A DNA stretch of 64,000 nucleotides from Nemopilema nomurai (taxonomy: Eukaryota; Cnidaria; Scyphozoa; Rhizostomeae; Rhizostomatidae). Below, piece by piece: positions 44,256-55,374 of this stretch (position 1 is the first letter of the stretch; every line of letters starts with the position of its first letter). Below the pieces are notes generated by a model, which saw only the letters and a program-made list of their open reading frames with translations, searched no databases and was not told the DNA's origin. The stretch lies in the NCBI GenBank assembly GCA_003864495.1, contig PEDN01001356.1, positions 620,001-684,000 of the forward strand. The letters run 5' to 3'. The translations under genes and the position numbers were made by a program.

Positions 44256-45263
44256 ATCCAATAAACTCCCGATTAATACGTTGAAGGATTTGTTTTTATT
44301 TGCTTTATTAAGAAAAGAGTAAATGTAATGTTTTGTCCAGCGAAAGGCCGCCGCTATATTTATAACTTCAGTGTATATGTTTGAAGATGTGGTAAAACAA
44401 AATTGTGACTGTTATGCAATAAATTAAAATAATATTGAAAATGTCTCCTGCTGTCCCTCTCACACAGCTTTTTCATTTATCAAATAGTTTTCTGAAAAAT
44501 GAAAAAATGTTCTTAATAGGGTTGTGCCTATTTCACATGGTATCTTAACATTTCATCTGACATGGCCATCATCAATTTCCAATAGCTTTTTACTATCTTC
44601 TCTTGGAAAATTTTTTCTGTTATTTATATTTTAAATCTTGCCATGGCATTTGTACTCTAGTAACATTCTGAAACAGAATTTTAGCATGACTGGCATAGTA
44701 TATTATATACTAAATTTGAATACCTATGTTTGTATATAGTATATTATATACTAGCTTTGTATTATGCTGCATATATTTTCTTCATATACACATATCTATT
44801 ATTGGAATATCTATCAAAAGAAAATTTAACACTCACCACAAATTATTTTGTGAAAAGTTATATTATTCTGCAAAATAGTTGTAGGGCCATAGCCCCCCGG
44901 CCTCCCCTTCGTCGGAGGCGCTGTAGCACAAAAATTTTCCGAGGAAAAGCCACATGACCACCACCCACAATCCACGCTCCACTCCCCCTGCCCCCTTCCA
45001 ATCTTGCTTTATTGGCTTTGTAACTATTTCTTGGGATTGCGATTTTTGAAAAAGGCTGTATCCATGAAAGTCTCTCTAAGATTGAAGATAGGAAGTTGCC
45101 TTTCTGCTTTAGAACAATCCTTGTTATTCTACCAGTCAGTGCTATTCGGTTGGCAATTGCTATTCGATCAGTCACGGTTACTCGAATAGTCAACGCTTAT
45201 CGATGAGTCACAGCTATTTAAACAACCATTGTGGACCTCCAACAGTGAGGTTATTCGCACTAT
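44256..45263. other. Non-coding gap with a duplicated 17-bp palindrome
   Basis: No gene before the piggyBac leader. The perfect palindrome TAGTATATTATATACTA occurs at 44696-44712 and 44737-44753. GC-rich segments near 44885-44935 and 44975-44998 stand out from the AT-rich surroundings; they may be piggyBac-2 terminal sequence. Confidence 0.4.
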
Positions 45264-45350
45264 TCGTCTCCAACCAAATAATCGTATTATTTGAACTATT
45301 CGCTTGTAACCGAATAATCGTACTATTCGAATTATTCGCTTGTAACCGAC
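45264..45350. repeat. 36-bp tandem repeat, about 2.4 copies
   Basis: The unit ATTCGCTTGTAACCGAATAA plus TCGTACTATTCGAATT repeats with a 36-bp period (CGCTTGTAACCGA at 45301 and 45337; the unit at 45265 is diverged). A looser series of TATTCG motifs extends back to about 45145. Confidence 0.7.
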
Positions 45351-47108
45351 CAAACGACAATGAAGACAGCTCTGATGAAGATAGGGAGGATGAGCTTTCA
45401 GTTTCTTCCAAAAAGAAGCCTCCTTTGAAAAAATAACGAAGGCTCATAGCCAGAAGGAAAACTTCATCTCCAGTAAGGCAAGCAGCCTCAAGCTCAACAA
45501 CATTAGCTGATTCAGACTGGAAAGAAGGTTATCCAACTGAAGATAACTATGTTCCAGAAATAAAATTCATGCCAAATAGAGTGCCAGGTATTCAAGTTGA
45601 TGCAAGGACCCGTGCAGGAAGATTATCCATGCTTGCAAATAAACTGTCCGTCTTCATGTTATTTTTACAGAAGAATTGATTGGAATGCTGTGTTCATTTA
45701 CCAACAAATATGCATCAGCCCACATTGCAGCAAACAGGTCTTATCAAAATTCTGAATCTGGGTGGTCAGAGGTCTCTGTTGGGGAATTCAAAAATTTTAT
45801 CGCTTGCCTAATTTTCATGGGTCTGGTTGACCTAAAAAGACAGGATTTATACTGGTCATCTGCCACATTATATTCTGGTTCCTGGGCTAAAAGACTTGTT
45901 CCTTCTAGGAAGAGATTTAGAGCCATCATGGCTTTCTTTCGTGGTAATGATCCAGCTGGAGAGAATAAGAATGACAAGCTAAGGCAAGTTCGATACATTT
46001 ATGAACATATCCAGAATAAATGCAGAGAATTGTTTCAGTGTGATAGAGAAGTGGCTATTGATGAAAGAATGGTGAAATCAAAACATAGGTCAGGCATCAG
46101 GCAATATAATAAAGACAAGCCAACAAAATGGGGGATCAAATTTTTTGTACTCGCAGATTCAAAAACTGGCTATACTTATGCATTTGATGTATATCTTGGA
46201 AAACGCGGTACAAAACCATCTGCAATGGGTATTGGATATGATGTGGTTGTTGGGCTGATGGCTGATCTAACAGGGCAAGGCTATAGAGTGTATACAGATA
46301 ACTTCTATACCTCTATTCCCTTGCTCTGTGAGTTAAAAAATAAAGGAATACTAGGCTGTGGGGTGACTGCAGGAAATAGAAAATATTTTCCAAAAGTATT
46401 GAAGGACCGAAAGATGTGGTCAAAGAAGGCACAAAGAGGGCACCAGAGATGGATGAGAGAAGAGAATGATGTTCTGATACAGCAATGGAAGGACAATGCC
46501 TTAGTGACTCTGTTGTCAACCATTCATTCAGGATCTGAGACATCCACTTGCAAAAGAAGACAGAAAGATTCAAAGACTGGTGTATTTGAAATAAAAGAAT
46601 TTCTCCAGCCAAAGGCAATAGAGGATTACAACAAAAATATGAAAGGTGTTGACCAATCAGATCAACTCATTGGTTCTTACAATGTTTTAAGAAAGGTTAA
46701 AAAATATTGGAAAGTTTTTTTCTTTCATTTGCTGGATATTGCAATAGTCAACTCGTATATCCTGGTTGAGAAATTTTGTAAATCCCACTCTGAGAGATCA
46801 GACTTGCAAAGAAATAAGGACTATGACCAGTTAAGCTACAGACAGGCAGTCATAAGACAACTGGCTGAAATAGAAAGTGGTGAAGCCCCTCCAGCAGCTG
46901 TAGGGAATGTTTCTATGTTTCCATCTGGAGTTACCCACCTTCGATTTTCAGCGAAAGTCGTGGTCGTTGCAAAGTGTGTGCCCATTATGGTGACAAACAA
47001 GGAAGATCCGAAATAACATGCAGTGGTTGTGAGGTACATTTATGTGTAAAGAAGAAAAGAAACTGTTTTTCAATTTACCATTCAAAGGGCTACAAAGGAC
47101 CCAGATAA
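45340..47108 (+). pseudogene. piggyBac-2 transposase, nearly complete
   Basis: The acidic N-terminus (45355-45430: EDSSDEDREDELS) and linker (TDSDWKEGYP-like) are broken by a stop near 45435 and a frameshift near 45655. The catalytic domain 45676-46960 is fully open: EFKNFIACLIFMGL, VAIDERMVKSK (Asp about residue 129 of that frame), VYTDNFYTSIPLL (about 208), NMKGVDQSDQLIGSY (about 326/329). A frameshift near 46950 separates the C-terminal zinc ribbon, CKVCAHYGDKQ, ITCSGCEVHLC, KRNCFSIYHSKG, ending at the TAA near 47106. The three catalytic Asp are present. Termini were not identified with confidence. Confidence 0.8.
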
Positions 47109-47734
47109 AGATTTATGTTTATATGATGGACGTTCACGATTTTTCTTCTGTTTTGTTTAGTTATATTTAACTATTTTTAGTAAAGAGTTCTTTCACTTTA
47201 GAGTCCTCCAGCTTTAATTGAAGTCACAAGTAACAATTTAAAGAGTGCACAAATATATCAGTTCTTTAAATTGATTATAGGGCTTCTTTAATCTATAAAT
47301 CACATATCTATTATTTCTAACACAAAAAGCGCTTGTAACATAAAACCCCCATATTTCCCCTGCCCATATCCCCCCTAAAAATTAATTAATCTGCTAAAGT
47401 ATGATATGATTTGAAAAATATATGTATATTGAAGTATAAAATTGAATTAAAAGCCATGCAGCATTGACCCTGATGAACTGGGAGGCCAAGAGAGAAAACT
47501 AGTAATTTTGGGGGGCTTGTCCAATATCTCTCCCCCAAGCGCAAATTTTTTATTTTTTGCCCTATTTTAAAATTTAAATTATTTTCTATTTTTCAAGCTT
47601 CATAGACATATCCTGCATGAATAACCTGCACCTGTATTTGCATTTTTAATTATTTTTCAAAATTTGACCATTTTCTAGCATATTCCTCAAATTTTACGTG
47701 CCAGAAAAGAGTTAAAAGTTGTTTCAATCATTGA
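47109..47734. other. Non-coding gap
   Basis: AT-rich, no gene. Around 47690-47745 a decayed SIIDC block suggests upstream transposase sequence of the next element. Confidence 0.3.
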
Positions 47735-48244
47735 CTGTTTTTAGTTTTTATAGAGCGCCCATCAAACTTATATGCAAGGGCTCAAACATGGTCAAATTAT
47801 AAACATAATAATACTGTTAAGTATTTAATCGGAATCACTCCACAAGGTTCTATCTCGTTCATATCAGATGGATGGGAAGGAAAAGCAAGCGATAAATATG
47901 TAACAATTGATTCAAATTCTTTGAACAATTTATTGCCAGGAGATGTTGTAATAGCAGATAGAGGATTTGACATTGATGAAGTTTTATGCATGTACCTGCA
48001 CTCACAAGGGGGAAAACAGTTGAGTGGTGAAGAAGTAAAAAAGTCAAGCAATATAGCAAATGTTGGTTTTCATGTTGAAAGGGTAATTGGATTGCTACGA
48101 CAAAAATACACCATGCTACAAAGTACAATACCAATTAATCTTTTGATCACAAAGACGGGCCAGGAGAACCCAATCTTGGACAAAAGAGTGACTGTAGCTT
48201 GTGCACTAACTAATTTATGCCAATCAGTTGTACCATTTGATTAA
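47735..48244 (+). pseudogene. DDE transposase fragment of a second ISL2EU-like element
   Basis: Reads FIERPSNLYARAQTWSNYKH, VKYLIGITPQGSISFISDGW, VVIADRGFDIDEV (second Asp) and ANVGFHVERVIGLLRQK (Glu), closely parallel to the intact transposase at 30241-31499. The first Asp (IIDC) is separated by a frameshift near 47745, and the THAP part is missing. The stop TAA is at 48242-48244. It is followed, convergently, by a YqaJ gene, the same layout as in the intact element. Confidence 0.75.
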
Positions 48245-48800
48245 AGCATGTTAATTATTGTTTTAGCAAAACTATTTGTTTATTTTAAGTTGATTATTTC
48301 AACACATGGATAGGGGGAGGGGCAATCTTTTGAAATGACCACTAAAAGGCTGTAATTGTCAAAGATAGGAAACCTTAGATCAACTTTTATGAACATATTT
48401 TGCATAGGCAAAATTCATCTAAAAAAATGAACATAATTTGTGATCATCTAAACAAAACAAAATAACATTGAGGCATTTCAACCAATGGAAACATTTGAAG
48501 CAAAGTCCTCTTCCACAATACCCAATGGGGCAGATTTTAGCATCATTGATACAAAGCGAATGACCTAAGTTAAAAGTGAAGACCTCCAAGCATTTCTGGT
48601 TTACAATTGCCATGGACAATATATGATATGAAGTGGCATTTGCAGAGGAAAAACTTTAGAAAGTTACCTTCAATGAACTGTAACCTTCCATTAATAGTAT
48701 ATATATATAGTGAATAAATGTATATAATTGTTTTCAGATTTGTTTTATTGTTTATTAAAGTTTTCAAGTTTCTATGTAAACACATGCACATAACAATTTG
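48245..48800. other. Gap between convergent genes of the second ISL2EU-like copy
   Basis: AT-rich with a short TATATA run near 48700. No gene. Confidence 0.35.
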
Positions 48801-50369
48801 TTAGTGTTTGTGTTCTTCAGCAACAATGTCTGGTATTTTATAAGAAACTGGCAATCGGCTGAAATACTTTACTACCAATTCTGGCAAAATCTTCTTTTTT
48901 GTTGACTCCAAAACTCAATCAAAGCTAATCTACTCAAGGTAGGAACTAGCTGTGGTCCAAACAAAGAAGTCACAGACTTTAGTATTTGTGAGGGCAATCT
49001 GTGCTTGTACTTGATGGTAATATTGGTGACTTCTTTTCAACTGTAGCCCTTCTTTTGTTACTTGTAGAAAAGAATCCTTAGGAGGATCTTTCAAAGTGTC
49101 ATTGCGGAGTTTGAACGGACATTTTATTTCCAGGCAACGTGGCACACATCCATTACATGAGCATTCAACCAATCCGTCAGGTGTAGCTCTTAGATAGGGG
49201 CTTTCATTGCTTAGAAAAGACCACACTTTTTCAAAAGAAGGGAATCATGTTTTTTTGACTGCAGCTTTATAAATTCTTGCCGAGCAGCTTCCTCGTTGTC
49301 AATTCCCCATTTTGTTGCAGCACTTGAAAACTTCATCATCTGAGGGTAACAAATTGTTTTCATTAAGCTGAGTGCTGGTTTTTCAGAAGTTGTTGATACA
49401 GCAGCTTTGATCTTTGATGCTGTAATCTTGCCAGCTCTGAAGGAAAACCAAGCTTTGGAAGCTGTCTGATCCCCTGTCTCTTTTTCTACTGCCTTAACTT
49501 GATCTTCTGTAACTGTGATTTTATCAGCTTCAAGTTTACACCTCAGTAATAGGTCTTTGTGCTAATACTAACAGATAATTCGTCTAATTGCTTCTTAACT
49601 GTTCCAGGAATATATCCATCAGCAAAGAGTGGATGAACAGAATAAAATGCAGGCTTTGCTTTGGAAATTTCTTCCAGAAATTTCGAAAAATTTCCATCAC
49701 TTGCTTTATAAGCATTGAACTGACCTCTTCGTGCTTGATCTGGACCAGATGGTTCATTACGATTTTCAATCTCTCTTTCAGTTCTTTTTCAAGCTGTTTG
49801 AAGATGTGAAATTGATTTTTTTGATTGGGGCATACTCAACTTAAGACTTAGCTGAAGGTAACTTCCAGTAAGCAGCTACTCCTGTCACGGTTTGCTTTTC
49901 CACATTCGAACAGCAGCTACCACATAAAACATTGTAGAGGCAACGTGAGAACATGTTTCTCCAAGCCATACATGTACAATGGGCAGCAACAACGGCTCCA
50001 TCCTCTGTAGAAATAAACCAGGGCTGTACTGGTGCTTCGCTTGATCGTTGGCTTTGGTTCACTTTTGCTCGTACAACATAGTATGATGTTGGCCTGCTGT
50101 CAACACAATCAAACTTAAACACGTCAACTTTACGGACCCAACCAGAAAGGAAACGATCGTAGACTTTTGTAGTTTTTAAAATCTTGCATTGAGTAGCATG
50201 GGTTTTGGCCAAGGACGAGGTAGTTCACCATATCGATGTATGTAAGCAGGGGAAAGCCGGCAGGCTCGCTCTTCCACAAGGAAACAGGTATCAAATAAGG
50301 ATCTTGCCCTCCAATAACTGCTGTTTTTTCAGCATAACGTTTCTTAGCTTCTTGGCTCATTGTTTTCAC
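48801..50369 (-). pseudogene. SWIM-YqaJ protein of the second ISL2EU-like element, broken
   Basis: N-terminus 50369-50130 (MKTMSQEAKKRYAEKT, PLLTYIDMVNYLVLG), then the SWIM region (49841-50212: VVAAHCTCMA, and one frame over GETCSHVASTMFYVV). The YqaJ part is in two frames: FRAGKITASKIKAAVST and KWGIDNEEAARQEF (about 49450-49280), then LRATPDGLVECSCNG, CLEIKCPFK and YYHQVQAQIAL (49226-48930). It ends near 48801 (PDIVAEEHKH) with no PHD finger, unlike the intact copy. The YqaJ residues Asp (ATPD), Glu and Lys (LEIK) are retained. Frameshifts near 49900, 49560 and 49240. Confidence 0.75.
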
Positions 50370-50782
50370 GTATTTTCCTATCTCTGCGTAAAAGAATTCC
50401 TCGCGTTGCGATATTATACTTGTTGTTCACCTGATCAATTTAAGATTGTTTTGACTACCAGTTGTTGTGGAGGTCTACCAACATGGCCGCCACTACGACT
50501 ACAATGCAATGTAGTCCAAATCGCAAAAAGGTCTATACTTTTAGTTTGTGGTCTGTACTCAGGCTACCTCTGGTGGGTCTAAATGCCCATGCACAACAGA
50601 AAAATAGAAATGCTGTTATGCCAATATTTTCTGTAAGTTATTGCAACGCTACTTTGTTCTTGAAAAATGACTCTAGTTTCTGCATCCAAAGCTGTTATAT
50701 TTTATCAACTTTTTTGCAAGAATTGAAATAATTGATTGCACAATGATGGTGTATATTGCCTAATTGTCCTCATTGCTTTAGA
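50370..50782. other. Upstream flank of the second YqaJ gene
   Basis: No gene. It contains CCAACATGGCCGCC near 50481, reminiscent of the 5' leader of the other YqaJ genes. The right terminus of the element should lie here or just beyond, but no terminal repeat matching AGGGTCGTTTCA was found. Confidence 0.3.
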
Positions 50783-51787
50783 ATAAATATTTCAAGAAAT
50801 TACACTTTCTTATATGTGCATCAGCGACTCTTATATCATCCAGCGTTTGATCGAGGGCAACATCTTCAGGACATTCAAGTAGTCTATTAATAAAAAAAAT
50901 TGCATTCAAAACTGTTTTCTGAAAAGTTAAAGATAACATAGTTGAGTCAGAATATAAGGTTCCTTAGACAATGTTGGGGGAATGCTTAATACAAACTAAT
51001 ACTCGTCCGTACTGGCTGTACATTATTTATAGGTAGGAGCCTCTGCTTGTTAGAGGTATTCCTGCCTTTTCTTGGCCAAAAAAGGTTGTTTGAGAGTACC
51101 ATATTTTTAGGTTTATTACACCAAAAAGATACTTTACCCATCACAGTCCTCTGCGAGGGGGTCATCAATTCTTGATAGCCTTGTCATCGCTGTCTCCTCT
51201 AGACATAGGAATTCATCAAGGTTTCTAGGAATACGCTTCCTGCGAAAGAGGTAAAGATGGTCAATAGTTTGTGTAAGCAGCAGGAATATGAAATAAATAA
51301 AGGGTTGATTCCAAAGCAATGGTGAAATGCTGGCAAATGGAAGATCTGCGGTGAGATATTTTTATGATTCCTTGGTGTATTCAAGACATATACAAGTTGG
51401 GCATTCCTTTTTTGATCAATTTCTTAAATCATATTAGTGGTTACTCTCTACAACACAGTATACAAGCATTTTAGGGGGCTTTGTATGAATCTTACCAAAA
51501 TATGATTGATTCATGTAGATAGATATGACAGAATGGAGTGTGAAATTTGATTGTGCTACCTGACCAGGGAGCCCCAGATTTTAAACATTATTCACTGGTA
51601 TGGTTGTCCAAATACCTATTTAGTAATAAATTATCATGAAATAATTGCTACAAACTTTGTAGTCTGTACTTGAGGTTTGGCTGGTGTGCTGCAGGCTATG
51701 TTCCCAAAGATACCTTGCCCTGACACAATTATGCCACTTTCTGGTGTCTGCAGGTCAATCAATTCATTTCCACTTGACTGCAATTTA
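50783..51787 (-). CDS. Partial host-type gene, four short exons, unrecognised protein
   Basis: Four minus-strand exons join in one frame: 51787-51714 (KLQSSGNELIDLQTPESG...), 51559-51496 (STIKFHTPFCHIYLHESIIF), 51239-51138 (KRIPRNLDEFLCLEETAMTR...) and 50883 onward (LLECPEDVALDQTLDDIRV...). Acceptors ATTCAG, GGTCAG, TTTCGCAG, TTAATAG; donors GTATC, GTAAGATT, GTAAAGT. Phases at the three joins (1, 2, 2) all agree, which is unlikely by chance. The last exon either ends at donor GTGTAA (50805) or runs to the TAA near 50783. The predicted chain is acidic, without an obvious domain, and I do not recognise it. Short exons and introns of 154-256 bp differ from the TE genes around it. Upstream and downstream exons must lie beyond the Penelope and ISL2EU-like insertions. 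Confidence 0.6.
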
Positions 51788-52137
51788 CTGAATATAAATG
51801 TAAAATGCATACATAAATAGAATGGTGCATTTCCCTAGTGATTAAAAATACAAAATTCTATCACAATGTAAGCAGTTGTTTAAGTTGTTCCTCCCTCCAC
51901 ATCAAGGGCAATAGGAAGCATCTTAAATTGTAGCGGCATTTCCATTAAGTGCACTTTTTGAAATAATAAGCAAATTTTCTTGTTTCAACTCTTGAGATAT
52001 TGAGGGCGAGGGCGTGGCACCCTTACAAACTGCGTTTTCTAATTCCCTTTACTCAACCAATAAATTAATTCCCCTCTCCTATGAACAAGGAAATGCCATA
52101 TGAATGAAGTTGTTAGATATTATACATCTTATTTTCC
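51788..52137. other. Intron or intergenic gap
   Basis: No clear exon. The minus-strand stretch MEMPLQFKMLPIALDVEGG (about 51890-51950) is open but lacks a convincing donor. Confidence 0.3.
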
Positions 52138-52489
52138 AATTGCTAGAAAAAGCGGAACTATTTTTCGCATACTTAAAAGTACTTTTTTCGTCCGACACTC
52201 CTCCGAGTATGCAAACGTCGGAAGATAACCAAAAACTGACCGAATAAATAGCCAGATGCGGATTGAAAACACTAGAGGGTGATAAGCAGAGCGCGTGATT
52301 GGATATAAATGACCAATCTGCGTTAATTCCTACGCGGGGCCCCTAAAAATTAAGTCCCTATCTCAGGAAAAATATTTTGGGCTTTCGGTGCATCAGCCCT
52401 TGAATTGCCTGAGCAATGACATACTTTATGGTCGGTGTTTGATTCGAGGGAAAAAACTATCTCAGTTTTTTAACCCGCCAATCATGCTG

Positions 52490-53090
52490 ATACACCTGTC
52501 ACGCAGTGAATACTGTGTGAAACTTAGCTTGCATAACCACAGCAAACTACTCTGCATATACCATGTTAACTCGCATAACCACAGCAAGTCTCTGCATTAA
52601 AGGAGTAAGTTTGCATAACCACAGCAAACTACTCTGCATGTACCATGTGACTTTGAATATCACTGCATTTAATAAGCTAGTTTGCATAAATAAAGCAAAC
52701 TATTTGCATATACCCTGTGAATTTGTATCACCCCAGCAAACCACTCTGCATGTACCATGTGATCTTGAAAATTGCTGCATTTAATAAGCTAGTCTGCATA
52801 ATTAAAGCAAACTATTTGCATATACCCTGTGAATTTGCATGACCACAGCAAATCACTGCATTAAGAAATAAGTTTGTAGACCACAGCAAATTACTTTGCA
52901 TATACCATGTGGCTTTGGATATCACTGCATACACTAGGCTAGTTGCATAATTAAAGCAAACAATTTGCATATACTCTGTGAATTTGCATGACTACAGCAA
53001 ATCACTCTGCATGTACCATGTGATCTTGAAAATTGCTGCATTTAATAAGCTAGTCTGCATAATTAAAGCAACTATTCGCATATACCATGT
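52490..53090. repeat. Tandem array, unit about 111 bp
   Basis: CTCTGCATGTACCATGTGA-type blocks recur at 52632, 52744, 52894 (CTTTGCATATACC) and 53005, spaced 112, 150 and 111 bp. Each unit contains GCATAA(C/T)(C/T)A(C/A)AGCAAA and TTTAATAAGCTAGT. The 150-bp spacing includes about 38 extra bases. The array ends right at the recombinase gene's stop. Confidence 0.8.
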
Positions 53091-54050
53091 GACTTTGAAA
53101 AGCACTTATAGGCATCACTGGACCATCGTCCTAAAACCTTAGCAAGGTGGTCTGGGAAGCCTAACGAGTCTGCAGTTGTAGCAGCACCAACTCTAAAGCT
53201 GTGCAAGGTATAATTACCCTTCCAGCCAATGGACTGGAGTAAGGTACGCAGTCTGTTAAATAAACGACTTTTTGTCAATGGTGACGAATCAGCAAAATGA
53301 AAAAGGGGGGGGGGGCCTTGCTCGGAGCCCCTAAAACGTAAATACGACATCAACAAGGCAGCCACCGGACATAGGGGGTGAGTCAGATCTTGCCAAGATG
53401 ATGTAGCAGCCTTTCCCAAATTGATCAGTTTTGGAGAATTTTTAAAACACAAATACTGTCTTCGGAATAGGGTAACCATCAATTGACACAGCTGACGGCG
53501 ATAAATGAAGCTTGTCATTTAAACCAAATGGGGGAATAGTAAAGTCTGCAGCCCTCAGGCAACCAAAAAATGCAGTACAAAAGGCAGCCCATATCATCAC
53601 ATCGTTGTAAACTGACAAAACCAACTGAAGTCTCAGGGTATGCAAAATGAAAGCTGTGATTGGGAGCTTGGAATGCCGGGTATAAGATGCTTGAGATTGT
53701 TGGAGGCCCCGCTAATGGAGGACAGCTAATGGGATCCTGGGACAGTTGAGAAAGGGATCTGGATGGCCCAACATGATATGGAGAGACCGGACTGCAGCCA
53801 AATAAACTTTTACTGATGATGCTTGTCGATCTTGCATTTCTCCAATGAAGCGTAATGTTAGTTCGGAAGCTGGGCAAGGCGTACCATTGTTTGCTAAGCA
53901 CCCGTTTTTGATGCACAAGCGCAGGAATTGAGACTGTGCGGAGACATAGGTTCTCCTAGTTGAGGGAGCTAAAGAAAGGGTGCACAGGTAAAAGACGATA
54001 AGCCCGTGAGATATCAAATTTCGCCAGCAAAGCACCCCTACCCACTTCAA
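53072..54050 (-). pseudogene. DIRS-type tyrosine recombinase, broken
   Basis: Integrates the element's circular or linear cDNA. The N-terminal SAM-like core-binding part lies at 54050-53712 (LAPSTRRTYVSAQSQFLRLC, ASSVKVYLAAVRSLH). Catalytic part: first Arg in FFGCLRAADF (near 53560), HSFRVGAATT (His-x-x-Arg) and GRWSSDAYKCF (Tyr) at 53220-53110. All catalytic residues are present but the chain changes frame near 53715, 53640 and 53440. A poly-G run at 53306-53316 sits in the middle. Confidence 0.8.
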
Positions 54051-54315
54051 CTATGGCTGCAATGGCTTCTGGGATTCCAGTGTAGGAGACGGCGGCTTCC
54101 CTATCTGGGATAAGGTCATTAACACTAGAGCGGGGGGGAAGGACAAATCTGTAATCAGACGGAACTTCCCTGGGGTAGACCTCGGAAGTACCCCAAAGCG
54201 ATTTAGCTGAGTCCAGAAATTGGGGGAACTGAAAACGGACCTGCAACGGACTTAAAACGGAGCTCTTCCAATATGTACTCTGAGACAACAGTTGGTTGTT
54301 GAGATGCCGGAACAC
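53956..54315 (-). pseudogene. DIRS-type reverse transcriptase N-terminal fragment
   Basis: Reads SSVNDLIPDREAAVSYTGI, then GALLAKFDISRAYRLLPVHP, the first RT blocks up to motif A. Immediately after PVHPFF the sequence becomes the start of the recombinase (LAPSTRRTY), so the rest of RT and the RNase H are deleted. Confidence 0.7.
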
Positions 54316-54343
54316 AATTCCGTGATGCAGATTGTAAGGGACC

Positions 54344-54664
54344 CTAATTTATACCTAGGGTAAACCCAGCTTCGAGCGTGGCAGGGTGGATACCAGGCCC
54401 ACCTTCCCCCGAGATCAGAGACATACCTGCTTGAGGGCGGTCAGTTGTTTGAGCCGGGGCTGCCAAATTTTTCCCGGCCCCCGCATTAGACTGCTCACGA
54501 ACAAGCCTTACACTGTCATCGAGTCTTTGAAGACGGTCAGAGAGATCCTGCCGAGAGGCGTGCTCCGTGTCCACATTGCTAGCTGAGGCGGAAGGTGAGT
54601 GAGCCATTGCGAAACCAGAGCCACCAGCACCTCGCCAAGCGAATACGAATAAGTAAAACCGCAA
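54344..54664 (-). pseudogene. DIRS-type gag-like fragment
   Basis: A Ser/Ala-rich N-terminus (MAHSPSASASNVDTEHAS) and a short coiled coil (DLSDRLQRLDDSVRLVREQS). Its position before RT fits a gag-like ORF. The assignment rests on position only. 54665-55110 upstream has no gene. Confidence 0.4.
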
Positions 54665-55374
54665 TTAAAATTGAAGATAAGGATAGATCTCACCCAATCC
54701 AAAGTGTTATCCGGTATCGGCGCAGGGTTCTGGATTTAGGTCCGCCTAGGTCTACGTCGGCCAGAATTGAGAATAATTGCAGTTCAGATAACAGAGCGGC
54801 GAGCTTGAAATTCCTCTTAACCAGGAACCAAACAACGAATGAAAGTCCGTTGATATCAACCAAAAGTTATTATTCCGAATCGAAAAACGCATATACGTGG
54901 TGTGATCCACGTGCTGTGTAGCGGTCAATAATCAGATATGCTAGGGAACTGGCTTGTACGATACCATGAGGTAATTAGTACAACAATAGTTAGCAAATTA
55001 TGATTGACAGTCTTGTGGAGGTGGACGTGCAGCACGACACGAACCTCCAAATAGTTGTGAGCGCCTTCCCCGCGGGTATTAACTCGAATTAAAGATATTA
55101 ATTCCCATTTACTTAACACCTCACTTTAGAAGAGCCCAAGGGAAAAGACGAACTCTTTCTGTCTACAAAGAATGGGATTTTCCATTGAAATATAGACAGA
55201 CTCCAAAACACCTAGGTGAAAGGACGATCTAGCTTGCCCAATTATACGAAAATTGTCGTCATTGTATGTTTTAGCGCAATCTGGATTTTCTAAAAGATGT
55301 TGTCCTATAGCCGAATCGCAATTAATTTGGGCATTGCGTCTTTTACAATTTCGACGCAGCTGCTCTCTTTCTGC

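Larger units (their letters stand above)
52326..55110 (-). mobile_element. Internally deleted DIRS-type (tyrosine recombinase) retroelement
   Basis: Insert boundaries come from comparison with the intact tail at 40553-40940. No TSD is present, as expected of recombinase-integrated elements. TTAATTCC lies at both ends as a direct repeat, and CGCGGGG lies near each end in inverted orientation. Contents on the minus strand: a gag-like frame (54664-54344), the beginning of a DIRS-type RT (54315-53956), a tyrosine recombinase (54050-53072) and a 111-bp tandem array. Confidence 0.75.

Noticed and set aside
52490..53090. Regularly spaced repeats as a CRISPR array
   Set aside because: Whole 111-bp units repeat with no unique spacers, in eukaryotic DNA next to a DIRS-type recombinase.
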